From Armatimonadota bacterium (GTDB lineage: Bacteria > Sysuimicrobiota > Sysuimicrobiia > Sysuimicrobiales > Humicultoraceae): DNA of 64,000 bases. The number at the start of each line of letters is the position of its first letter. Within the stretch, counting starts at the first letter, position 1. A model generated the notes under the pieces. The model was not told where the DNA came from and made no database searches. It saw only the letters and a list, made by a program, of their open reading frames with translations. The DNA lies in NCBI GenBank assembly GCA_031081715.1, contig JAVHMA010000001.1, positions 195,961 through 259,960 on the forward strand, written 5' to 3'. A program made the translations under genes and the position numbers. This document shows positions 35,790 to 47,088 of this stretch, one piece after another.

Positions 35790-36347
35790 TCAGAAGAGGA
35801 TGGCCACGCTGTAGCCCCGGGCCCGCAGCCGCCCGGCGAGCTGCTCGGCCCGCGCGCGCTCGCGGAACGCGCCGGCGCGCACCTTGTAGAGCCCGGCGTC
35901 CCGGACGATGTAGGCGTCGAAGCCGTCGGCCAGCAACCGCGCGACCATCTCGCTGGCGTTGGTGCGGTTGCCGAACGCCCCGACCTGCACGATGTAGAGC
36001 CGCTCCCCGGGCGCCGGCGGGGCCGGCACGCTGGCCGGCGGCGGTTCGGGCGCGGGCCCGGCCGGCGGCGACGGAACGGGTGTGGTCGCCGGGGCAGCGG
36101 TCGGTGCGGGCTGCGGAACCGCCGTGACCGGTCCGGGCGTGCGCCCGGGGCCCGGGAGCCGCGGCGTCGCCAGGCCCGGCGCCGGTGGGCGCGCGGTCGG
36201 CGGGGGCGGCAGGACGACCGGCGGCGCGCCGGGCGTCTCGGTCCGCTGCGGCTTGAAGTAGCGTTCGCCGACGGCGTACCCGGCGATCAACGAGAGGGCG
36301 AAGAGGCTGAGGAGCGTGATGCCGATGAGCACCGGGTTTTGGCGCAC
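35790..36347 (-). CDS. SPOR-domain membrane protein
   Basis: The 185-residue product has one N-terminal membrane segment (about 6-25, NPVLIGITLLSLFALSLIAG), a Pro-rich linker (about 40-110) and a C-terminal SPOR domain of about 70 residues (YIVQVGAFGNRTNASEMVARL, YIVRDAGLYKVRAGAFRERARAEQLAGRL). SPOR domains bind glycan strands stripped of stem peptides at division sites, so the protein probably acts in the envelope at the septum. The GTG at 36347 is chosen because it begins directly before the membrane helix; upstream sequence in frame crosses the valS end and is junk. It lies 50 bases after valS on the same strand. Confidence 0.85.
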   Translation of the reverse strand: MRQNPVLIGITLLSLFALSLIAGYAVGERYFKPQRTETPGAPPVVLPPPPTARPPAPGLATPRLPGPGRTPGPVTAVPQPAPTAAPATTPVPSPPAGPAPEPPPASVPAPPAPGERLYIVQVGAFGNRTNASEMVARLLADGFDAYIVRDAGLYKVRAGAFRERARAEQLAGRLRARGYSVAILF

Positions 36348-36396
36348 GAGGGCCTCTTCGTCGCGGCGCGATGATCTCCTCCGGATCAGGCGCGCA

Positions 36397-39093
36397 TCAG
36401 GCGAGCGCGCGCAGGTACCCCTCGAGCGCCTCGACGCGGCGCCGGAGCTCGGCGTCCCGCCGGCGCTCCTCCTCCACCACCTCCGCGGGCGCGCGGTCGA
36501 GGAACGCGGGGTCGTCGAGCCGCTGGGCGACCCGCCGCAGATCGCGCCGCGCCTGCTCGAGCTCACCCAACAGGCGGCCGCGCGCGCGCCCGCGGTCCGC
36601 CTCCGTGACCTCGAGTGCGACCTCCACACCGTTGGCGATGGTTGCCACGGTGCCCGCGGCCGGCGCCCCACCGCCGAAGGTCAGGCCCGGGGCGCGGCCG
36701 AGCGCCGCGATGTAGTCGCGGTGTGCCTCCAGCAGCGCCGCGCGGCCATCGTCGGTTCGCACGCGCGGCGCGAGCGGGGCGGTCGGTGCCAGTCCGAGGT
36801 CGGCCCGCAGCGACCGGATCGCCCGCACGACCGCGATCAACGTCTCCACGGCCGCCTCGGCGGCCGGGTCCGACGCCGCGGGATCCGCCTCGGGCCACGG
36901 CGCGACCACGATGCTCTCCCCACGGTGGGGGAGCGACTGCCACACCTCCTCGGTGAGGTGCGGCATGATCGGGTGCAGAAGCCGCAGCGCGCCCTCGAGC
37001 GTGCTCCACAGGGTGTATTGGATCGCCCGCCGGCGCGCCGCGGACAGCCCCGGCCGGTAGAGGTCCACCTTGGCCAGCTCCACGTACCAGTCGCAGAACT
37101 CGGACCAGACGAAGTCATAGAGCGCGCGGGCCGCGCGATCGAAGTCGTAGCCCTCGAACGCGCCCGTGACCGTCGCGACGAGTCGCGCCGCACGGCTGCG
37201 GATCCACCGGTCGATGACGTCGAGTTCACCGGGCCCGGCGGCGGGGTCGAACCCCTCGAGGTGCATGCGGACGAACCGCGCTGCGTTCCAGATCTTGTTG
37301 TTGAAGTGGCGGATGTCCTCGAGCAGCTTCTCGCCGAAGCGCAGGTCCTGCTGCCCCTGCGAGCAGCGGAGCGTCAGCGCGTAGCGCAGCGCGTCCGCGC
37401 CGTAGCCCTGCTCCACGTAGTCGAGGGGGTCGAGGCCCGTCCCCAGCGACTTGCTCATGCGCCGGCCCTCGATGTTGAGCACGGTCGGGTTGATGTAGAC
37501 GTCGGAGAACGGGACATCGCCCATGAACTCCAGCCCGAACATGATCATGCGCGCGACCCACAGGAAGATGATGTCGCGGCCGGTCACCAGCACGCTGGTC
37601 GGGTAGAAGTACGCCAGGTCTGGGGTCTGCGCCGGCCAGCCGAGCGTCGCGAACGGCCAGGCCGCGGAGGAGAACCACGTGTCGAGAATCTGCTCCTCCT
37701 GCCGGAACTCCGTCGCCCCGCACTCGGGGCAGCGTGGTGGCGCCTCGCGCTCCGCGATGTGGTGACCGTTGGGGCAGAAGAAGACCGGGATGCGGTGGCC
37801 CCACCACAGCCGTCGGCTGATGTTCCAGTCCCGGATGTTCTCCATCCAGTCGAGGTAGACCGCGGTCCAGCGCTCCGGGTGGAAGCGCACCCTGCCCCGG
37901 CGCACCACGTCGATGGCGGGCGCGGCCAGCTCGGCCATTCGGCAGAACCACTGGTCGGTGATGTAGGGCTCCAGCACCGTCTTGCAGCGGTCGCAGCGCC
38001 CGATGTTCGTCGTGTACGGCTCTTTGCGTTCCACGAGCCCCAGGGCCTCGAGGTCGGCCGCGACCGCCTCGCGCGCCTGGAACCGGTCCATCCCGGCATA
38101 CCGGCCGGCCTCGGGCATCATGCGGCCGCGCTCGTCCAGGTAGACGAGCACCGGCAGATCGTGGTCGGCGCCGATGGCGTTGTCGGTCGGGTCGTGGCCG
38201 GGGGTGATCTTGAGCGCGCCGGTCCCGAAGGCCGGGTCCACCCGTCGGTCAGCGATCACCGGGACTGGCCGGTTTACGATCGGCACGATGACCCGGCGGC
38301 CGACCAGATCGCGGTAGCGTTCATCGTCGGGGTGGACGGCGACGGCCACGTCCGCCAGGATGGTCTCCGGCCGCTGGGTGGCGATCACCACGCCCGGTCC
38401 GCCGTCAGCGCCCCGGTAGCGGACGTGCCAGAGGTGGCTCTGAACCGTCTGGTAGTCGACCTCGAGGTCGGACACGCTGGTCTGATCGTTGGGGCACCAG
38501 TTGATCATGCGCTTGCCGTAGTAGATGTAGCCCTTGCGGTGTAGGCGCAGGAAGCACTCGATGACCGCGTCGTAGTATGCCGGGTCCATGGTGAACGTGA
38601 CGCGGTCCCAGTCGCACCCCGACCCCATCCGGCGGATCTGATTGTAGATGAGCCCCCCGTACTTCTCTTTCCACTGCCAGGCGAACTCCAGGAACCGCTC
38701 GCGGCCCAGCGCGAACCGGCTGGTCCCCTGCCGGGCCAGCTCGCGCTCGATCACCACGTGGGTCGCGATGCTGGCGTGATCGGTACCCGGCAGCCACATC
38801 GCGTTGAAGCCGCGCATGCGGTGCCACCGGGTGAGCAGATCCTGGACCGTGTGGTTCAACGCGTGGCCCATGTGCAAAGTGCCGGTGATGTTGGGCAGCG
38901 GCATCATGATGCAGAACGGGGTGCGCGAGGGGTCGACGGGTGCGTGAAAGTAGCGCCGCTCCAGCCACTCCTGGTAGCGGCGGGGCTCGACCTCCAGCGG
39001 GTCGTAGGGGACGGCCCGCCCCTCGTCCGGCTGCGCGCCCTGGACACGACTCCGTCGAAGCTCGTCGCCGCGCCGTGCACGCTTCGCGCTCAT
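36397..39093 (-). CDS. valS: Valyl-tRNA synthetase
   Basis: ValS charges tRNA-Val. The 898-residue product has the class I motifs HMGH (74-77, in PLPNITGTLHMGHALN) and KMSKS as RRMSKSLGTG (about 543). The large editing domain lies between them (ATQRPETILADVAVAVHP, TGALKITPGHDPTD). The anticodon-binding domain (PIMPHLTEEVW) and a C-terminal coiled coil (ELEQARRDLRRVAQRLDDPAF) complete the usual plan. The ATG at 39093 has GGGAGG six bases upstream. Expression should respond to uncharged tRNA-Val through the T-box leader upstream. SPOR-protein and paa genes lie downstream on the same strand. Confidence 0.97.
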   Translation of the reverse strand: MSAKRARRGDELRRSRVQGAQPDEGRAVPYDPLEVEPRRYQEWLERRYFHAPVDPSRTPFCIMMPLPNITGTLHMGHALNHTVQDLLTRWHRMRGFNAMWLPGTDHASIATHVVIERELARQGTSRFALGRERFLEFAWQWKEKYGGLIYNQIRRMGSGCDWDRVTFTMDPAYYDAVIECFLRLHRKGYIYYGKRMINWCPNDQTSVSDLEVDYQTVQSHLWHVRYRGADGGPGVVIATQRPETILADVAVAVHPDDERYRDLVGRRVIVPIVNRPVPVIADRRVDPAFGTGALKITPGHDPTDNAIGADHDLPVLVYLDERGRMMPEAGRYAGMDRFQAREAVAADLEALGLVERKEPYTTNIGRCDRCKTVLEPYITDQWFCRMAELAAPAIDVVRRGRVRFHPERWTAVYLDWMENIRDWNISRRLWWGHRIPVFFCPNGHHIAEREAPPRCPECGATEFRQEEQILDTWFSSAAWPFATLGWPAQTPDLAYFYPTSVLVTGRDIIFLWVARMIMFGLEFMGDVPFSDVYINPTVLNIEGRRMSKSLGTGLDPLDYVEQGYGADALRYALTLRCSQGQQDLRFGEKLLEDIRHFNNKIWNAARFVRMHLEGFDPAAGPGELDVIDRWIRSRAARLVATVTGAFEGYDFDRAARALYDFVWSEFCDWYVELAKVDLYRPGLSAARRRAIQYTLWSTLEGALRLLHPIMPHLTEEVWQSLPHRGESIVVAPWPEADPAASDPAAEAAVETLIAVVRAIRSLRADLGLAPTAPLAPRVRTDDGRAALLEAHRDYIAALGRAPGLTFGGGAPAAGTVATIANGVEVALEVTEADRGRARGRLLGELEQARRDLRRVAQRLDDPAFLDRAPAEVVEEERRRDAELRRRVEALEGYLRALA

Positions 39094-39117
39094 CCCGGAT
39101 GCCTCCCGATAGACAAC

Positions 39118-39343
39118 GGCGCCGCTCGCCCAAGGGCGAAGCGGCGCTCCGCGGTACCACCTTGCTGCCGGCCTCCCGGGCCGGCGCTCCAGTCGCGATC
39201 ACGGGCGACTCCCGGCGGTCCTACAGCGCGTCAGACCGCGGCTCGGGGGCGACGTTCGGCCGGCTCGCTACCGGAAGGCCTTCCACCCGATGGGCCTTCC
39301 TCGCTTGGGCCGCCGCCGGCGTACTCCTCCCCGTCGTTGCCTC
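39118..39343 (-). ncRNA. T-box riboswitch leader of valS (specifier GUC, Val)
   Basis: The leader has the conserved T-box sequence AAGGTGGTACCGCG (39163-39150), which pairs with the free CCA end of uncharged tRNA. Stem I contains the GAGGAGTA loop-E strand near its start and, on its 3' side, GAAC followed by the candidate specifier GTC at 39253-39251, a valine codon that fits the gene. Right after the T-box lies a strong alternative hairpin, GGGCGAGCGGCGCC pairing with GGCGCCGCTTCGCCC (39118-39150) with one bulge. It is followed by GTTGTCT rather than a clean U run, so attenuation may be weak termination. The ribosome site GGGAGG comes 14 bases further and is not in this hairpin. Confidence 0.85.
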
Positions 39344-39349
39344 GCCGCG

Positions 39350-39379
39350 ATTATCGGTCTCCTGGCCGTAGGCTGTCAA
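39350..39379 (-). promoter_or_regulatory. valS promoter
   Basis: The - strand has TTGACA (39379-39374) and GATAAT (39355-39350) separated by 18 bases. Transcription would start near 39343, at the head of the T-box leader. Confidence 0.75.
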
Positions 39380-39408
39380 GGCGCGTCGCGCGCCGTGCGC
39401 CTCGCCGG

Positions 39409-39417
39409 TGCTATGAT
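39409..39417 (+). promoter_or_regulatory. Extended -10 promoter of the MOSC gene, predicting a leaderless mRNA
   Basis: TGC is directly followed by TATGAT at 39412-39417. The predicted +1, seven bases later, is 39424, the first base of the GTG start codon. No Shine-Dalgarno precedes the gene. Confidence 0.5.
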
Positions 39418-39423
39418 GGCGTC

Positions 39424-40203
39424 GTGCCCCATCTCGCCCGTATCCTCCTCTTCCCCATCAAGGCCCTCGACGGCGTGGCGGTCCCCCAGGCGCGCATTCG
39501 TCCGGCCGGGGGGTTGGAAGGCGACCGCGAGCTCGCGATGTTCGACGAGCAGGACCGCAAGATAAACGGCAAGCGCCACGCAGCCGTGCACCGCTTGCGT
39601 GCCGTCTACGACCTGCAACGCCGCACCGTCACGCTGCGCGTCCAGGGCGAGGCTGCGACCGCTGCGTTCCACCTCGACCACGAGCGCGACCGCCTCGCGG
39701 CCTGGCTCAGCGGGTACTTCGACTTCGAGGTGCGGCTCCGGAGCGACCCGGTGCGGGGCTTCCCGGACGACCCGGTCTACCTTGGCCCCACCGTCGTGGG
39801 CGCCGAAACGCTGGCGGCGGTCGCCGGGTGGTTCCCGGGCCTGCGCGTCGAGGACGCCCGCCGGCGGTTCCGGGCCAACCTGGAGCTCGAAGGCGGCGGG
39901 CCGTTCTGGGAGGACCGCCTCGTCGCCGAGGCCGAGAGCCCGGTGCCGTTTCGCATCGGGCCGGTGCGCCTCGAGGGCGTCGAACCCTGGCCGCGGTGCG
40001 CGGTCCCCACTCGAGACCCCGACACCGGTGAGACCGACGCGCTCTTCCAGAAGACCTTCGCACAGCGGCGCCGCGCTACGCTGCCCGCCTGGGCGCCCGT
40101 CGCCCGGTTCGACCACTTCTACCGGCTGGCCGTGGGGACGCGCACGCCGGCGTCGGAGGCCGGCAAGGTCATCCGGGTCGGCGACCCGGTGGCGCTGCTC
40201 TAA
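39424..40203 (+). CDS. MOSC-domain protein (YcbX/MOCO sulfurase C-terminal type)
   Basis: The 259-residue product has an N-terminal MOSC beta barrel ([33 protein letters not shown]) and a MOSC domain with [16 protein letters not shown] and the Cys-containing segment [17 protein letters not shown]. This Cys is the one proposed to bind sulfur or the molybdenum cofactor in YcbX and mARC proteins. Likely roles are reduction of N-hydroxylated bases or sulfur transfer to molybdoenzymes; the partner ferredoxin domain of YcbX is not fused here. The GTG at 39424 is chosen since upstream frame is T-box and valS antisense. It lies between valS and lon, both on the other strand. Confidence 0.8.
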   Translation: MPHLARILLFPIKALDGVAVPQARIRPAGGLEGDRELAMFDEQDRKINGKRHAAVHRLRAVYDLQRRTVTLRVQGEAATAAFHLDHERDRLAAWLSGYFDFEVRLRSDPVRGFPDDPVYLGPTVVGAETLAAVAGWFPGLRVEDARRRFRANLELEGGGPFWEDRLVAEAESPVPFRIGPVRLEGVEPWPRCAVPTRDPDTGETDALFQKTFAQRRRATLPAWAPVARFDHFYRLAVGTRTPASEAGKVIRVGDPVALL

Positions 40204-40206
40204 CCG

Positions 40207-42657
<2,451 letters not shown>

Positions 42658-42834
42658 GCGATCCTCCTCCGGGGTACCGCGGCCGCTGGGGTTCCGGCGG
42701 CGGGCCGCGGCGCTCACATCCTACCGTGCAAACGCCCCTGACACTGATTCTGTTCCCAAGGCAGGCGCGGACCGGACCTGTGGTCCTGGCACCAAAACAA
42801 GCACAGAATAAGCCAGAAAGTTGAGTAAAATCCG

Positions 42835-44106
<1,272 letters not shown>

Positions 44107-44110
44107 GGTT

Positions 44111-44716
44111 CTACCCCGCCTTCGCCTTCGTCTTCTCGCGCGGCCGGATCACCTCGTCGATGATCCCGTACTCCTTCGCGGCTTCCGCGCTCATCCAGAA
44201 GTTCCGGTCGGTGTCGCGCTCGATCCGCTCGAGCGGCTGGCCGGTGTGCCGGGCCAGGATCTCGTTCATGAGCGCGCGCATCTGGAGGAACTCGCGCGCC
44301 TGGATGTCGATGTCCGACGTCGTGCCGGAGGCGCCGCCCCACGGTTGGTGGATCATGACGCGGGAGTACGGCAGCGCCGAGCGCTTGCCCTTCGCGCCGC
44401 CGGCGAGGACCAGGGCTCCGCCCGAGGCCGCCAGCCCGACGCAAATGGTCGCGATGTCAGGCCGCACGTACTGCATGGTGTCGTAGATGGCGAGCGAGGC
44501 GATCAGGTCGCCGCCGGGGCTGTTCACGTAGAGCATGATGTCCTTGTCGGGATCCTCGCCCTCCAGGTGCAACATCTGCGCAATGATCAGGTTGGCGACG
44601 TCGTCGTCGATGGCGCCGCCCAGAAAGATGATGCGCTCCTTGAGGAGGCGCGAGTAGATGTCGTACGCGCGCTCGCCCCGCGCCGTCTGCTCCACTACCA
44701 TGGGGATCAGGGTCAT
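44111..44716 (-). CDS. clpP: ClpP, proteolytic subunit
   Basis: The 201-residue product forms the tetradecameric protease chamber served by ClpX. The catalytic triad is Ser98 (in [14 protein letters not shown]), His123 (MIHQPWGG) and Asp170 ([13 protein letters not shown]). The usual GQAASMGA motif reads GLAASGGA, so two residues around the nucleophile differ. [23 protein letters not shown] and YGIIDEVI match the family. GGAGG about nine bases upstream favours the ATG at 44716 over a GTG at 44737. The gene lies between tig and clpX, the standard order. Confidence 0.96.
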   Translation of the reverse strand: MTLIPMVVEQTARGERAYDIYSRLLKERIIFLGGAIDDDVANLIIAQMLHLEGEDPDKDIMLYVNSPGGDLIASLAIYDTMQYVRPDIATICVGLAASGGALVLAGGAKGKRSALPYSRVMIHQPWGGASGTTSDIDIQAREFLQMRALMNEILARHTGQPLERIERDTDRNFWMSAEAAKEYGIIDEVIRPREKTKAKAG

Positions 44717-44766
44717 GCCGTGCCCACCTCCGAACACAGACGCACCGCCGGCACCCGCCGGCGGCG

Positions 44767-46020
44767 TCAGCCTGCCTGCTCTCCCTGCGCGCGGGCCACG
44801 AGGGTGGCGATGGTCTTGCGCCGGCGGAGCATGGCGATCATCGCCTCACGCCGCCCCTCGCTGTCGAGCCAGTCCTTGACACGCGCCGGATCGAGCTGCA
44901 GTTCCGCGGCCACCTTCTCCTCCTCCGCGCCGATCTCCTCCTGCGTGGGAACGAGACCCTCGCGCCGCGCTATTTCGTCCAGCACGAACCGCGCCCGCAG
45001 CCGCCGTTCGGCGCGTGGCCGCAGCTCGTCGCGCAGCGCGTCCATGTCCTTGCCCGCGCCTTCCAGGTAGCGCTCGAGGGTGTACCCGCGGCGCCCCAAC
45101 GACTCGGCCAGGTCCTCGACCAGGTGGTCCACCTCGTGCTCGACCAGGCTGGCCGGCAGGTCGAAGACCGCACGGGCCAGCACCTCGGTGAGCACCTTGT
45201 CCTCGTAGGCTTCGCGCGCGGCAGCTTCCGCGTCGGCGGTCAGGCGCTCCCGCAACCTGGACCGCAGCGCCTCGAGAGTCTCGACGTCGCCCAGCGACCG
45301 CGCGAACGCGTCGTCCAGCGCCGGCAGCTCGCGGCGCCGGACGTCCACCACGGCGGCCGTTATGCGCCCCTCGCCAACCTCGACTGTTCGCTCCTCGCCC
45401 GCGCGCGCGCCCTCGAGCGCCGCCTCGACCTCGGCCGGGAAGACGCCGGCGCCAAGCTCCACGAGCACCTCCCGGTTGGGCTGGAACCGATCGACGCCCT
45501 CTACGACGAGCGGCCGGACCAGGACGAAGTCGCCCGGGGCGGCGGGCTGGTCGGGGGCGGAGACCAGTCGGCTGCGACGGCGCCGTAACTCTTCGATCGC
45601 CGCGTCCACGTCGGCGTCGGTGACCGCCGGCGGCTCGTACGCCACGCGGACCTCGTCGTAGCGGCCGGGGTCCACTTCGGGCGCGACGTCCACGCGCGCG
45701 GTGAAACGCAGGGGTTGGGTTTCGTCGAGTCCGGCCACCTCAAACGCTGGCCGACCGACCGGCACGATCCCGACCTCGGTCACGGCCTGCCGGTACGCGG
45801 CGCTCACCAGCGCCTCGGTGGCCTCCCCGTAGACCTCGTCGCGGCCGATGTAGCGCTCGAGCACGGCACGGGGTGCCTTGCCCGGCCGGAAGCCCGGCAC
45901 GCGCACCTGTCGGGCCAGCCGCGCCGCGGCCGCCCGGACCTCCCGCGCCACCTCCTCGGCGGGGACCTCCACCTCGAGGACCGCCCGGCTCGGCGGTTCC
46001 CGCCTCCACTCCACTTTCAT
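44767..46020 (-). CDS. tig: Trigger factor
   Basis: Trigger factor is the ribosome-bound chaperone that meets nascent chains. The 417-residue product has the N-terminal ribosome-binding domain with the docking loop GFRPGKAP (about 43-50), a central peptidyl-prolyl isomerase domain (about 155-240, [14 protein letters not shown] and [22 protein letters not shown]) that looks shortened and divergent, and the long helical C-terminal chaperone arms ([42 protein letters not shown]). The ATG at 46020 directly follows tRNA-Leu on the same strand. clpP begins 50 bases after its stop. The order tig-clpP-clpX-lon is shared with many bacteria. Confidence 0.94.
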   Translation of the reverse strand: MKVEWRREPPSRAVLEVEVPAEEVAREVRAAAARLARQVRVPGFRPGKAPRAVLERYIGRDEVYGEATEALVSAAYRQAVTEVGIVPVGRPAFEVAGLDETQPLRFTARVDVAPEVDPGRYDEVRVAYEPPAVTDADVDAAIEELRRRRSRLVSAPDQPAAPGDFVLVRPLVVEGVDRFQPNREVLVELGAGVFPAEVEAALEGARAGEERTVEVGEGRITAAVVDVRRRELPALDDAFARSLGDVETLEALRSRLRERLTADAEAAAREAYEDKVLTEVLARAVFDLPASLVEHEVDHLVEDLAESLGRRGYTLERYLEGAGKDMDALRDELRPRAERRLRARFVLDEIARREGLVPTQEEIGAEEEKVAAELQLDPARVKDWLDSEGRREAMIAMLRRRKTIATLVARAQGEQAG

Positions 46021-46054
46021 CGATAGCCTCCTGGCCGACTACCCGGGATCACGG

Positions 46055-46141
46055 TGGTGCGGGCGGAGGGACTCGAACCCCCACCGGCTTGCGCCGACCA
46101 GAGCCTAAGTCTGGCGCCTATACCAGTTCGGCTACGCCCGC
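46055..46141 (-). tRNA. tRNA-Leu (anticodon UAG)
   Basis: An 87-base tRNA with encoded CCA and a leucine-type long variable arm. The acceptor is GCGGGCG with CGCCCGC, discriminator A. The anticodon stem CCAGA/TCTGG holds loop CTTAGGC with anticodon TAG (46107-46105), reading CUA/CUG. It lies just upstream of tig and may be transcribed with it. Confidence 0.95.
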
Positions 46142-46174
46142 GGAAGGGTCGGACGGCCGTACTCGCCTCAGGCC

Positions 46175-46204
46175 ATTGTATGGCGCGGCCCGCGCGCCTG
46201 TCCA
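46175..46204 (-). promoter_or_regulatory. tRNA-Leu promoter
   Basis: The - strand has TGGACA (46204-46199), 18 bases, and TACAAT (46180-46175). Transcription should begin near 46168, about 27 bases before the mature tRNA. Confidence 0.65.
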
Positions 46205-46340
46205 GCGCACACGCCGCGCCTAGGGCCGGGGGCGCCTGGGCAGACCCTCGAGAGGGGCCCCACCGGGAATCGGACCGGCCGGCCCCGAACCCCTGGGGGC
46301 GGGGCGATCGCCAGGCGATACCCTGCCTGGCCGGAGGGGG

Positions 46341-46838
46341 ATGGACGCGATGGAACCGATCGACCTCGGAGCCATCAACGCCCGGCTGGCGAAGGTCGAG
46401 CGACGCCTCCGGGTGGCGACGACCAGCTGGATTATCACCGTTGCGGTGCTCGGCGTCCTGGGGCTGTTCGCGCCGCGTGCGGCCTCACAGGCGGAGACGA
46501 TGCGCGCCCGATCGGTCGAGATCATCGACGCGGCCGGGACCGTGCGCGTCGCGCTGAGCGTGCAGGCCGAGGGCCTGGCGGAGGTGGCGCTGAGCGACGC
46601 ATCCGGGCGCGGTCGCCTGTGGCTGCACGTCCGGCCGGACGGCACCCCGAGCGTCGTGCTCGCGGACAACACCGGGCGTGGCCGGCTCTGGCTCGCTTCC
46701 TACGGCGATCGCACCTCGGGACTGCTCATGGCCGACGCTCAGGGCCGCGGTCGCGTGTGGCTGGGAATCGCGCCACAGGGTCCGTCGGGTTTCCTGCTGA
46801 TCGACGGGAACGGCCAGGTACAGTTCCGCGTACCGTAA
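46341..46838 (+). CDS. Membrane-anchored repeat protein, function unknown
   Basis: I do not recognise this 165-residue protein. A cytoplasmic N-terminus (MEPIDLGAINARLAKVERRL) leads to one membrane segment (about 26-48, TTSWIITVAVLGVLGLFAP), then an outside domain built of short beta repeats: three units of about 23 residues begin with GRGRLWLHVRP, GRGRLWLASYG and GRGRVWLGIAP. Such repeats suggest a small beta solenoid or prism. AGGGGG precedes two candidate ATGs (46341 and 46350). It sits between two tRNA genes on the other strand. It could be a sensor or envelope protein; no direct evidence exists. Confidence 0.7.
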   Translation: MDAMEPIDLGAINARLAKVERRLRVATTSWIITVAVLGVLGLFAPRAASQAETMRARSVEIIDAAGTVRVALSVQAEGLAEVALSDASGRGRLWLHVRPDGTPSVVLADNTGRGRLWLASYGDRTSGLLMADAQGRGRVWLGIAPQGPSGFLLIDGNGQVQFRVP

Positions 46839-46908
46839 GATCGCCACCGCGCACCTGCGCGTGGCGTCGGCAGGGAACTCCCCACCCTCATGCGGCGAGG
46901 CGACGGTC

Positions 46909-46984
<76 letters not shown>

Positions 46985-47002
46985 CCACCCGCTCCGCGTT
47001 CC

Positions 47003-47030
47003 ATTATAATCGACCTGTCGAACGTGTCCA
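47003..47030 (-). promoter_or_regulatory. tRNA-Lys promoter
   Basis: On the - strand TGGACA (47030-47025) lies 16 bases before TATAAT (47008-47003). The sequence ATTATAAT also gives a TATAAT on the + strand (47005-47010), facing the cyclase regulator gene, so this may be a shared -10. Confidence 0.6.
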
Positions 47031-47088
47031 GGTCGCGCTCCTGCCGGGGAGGGCGATCCACCTGCACGTCCGGGAGTCCGGGTGACTT

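Larger units (their letters stand above)
39094..39423. other. 330-base divergent region between valS and the MOSC gene
   Basis: This region holds the valS ribosome site, T-box leader and promoter on the - strand, and the MOSC promoter on the + strand. The two promoters are back to back, their elements separated by about 30 bases. Nothing else stands out. Confidence 0.7.

Noticed and set aside
42658..42834. Heat-shock operator (CIRCE) or sigma-32 promoter before lon
   Set aside because: No TTAGCACTC/GAGTGCTAA dyad is present. A TAGGAT touches a GTG at 42717, but that start has no ribosome site, so I did not call a promoter.
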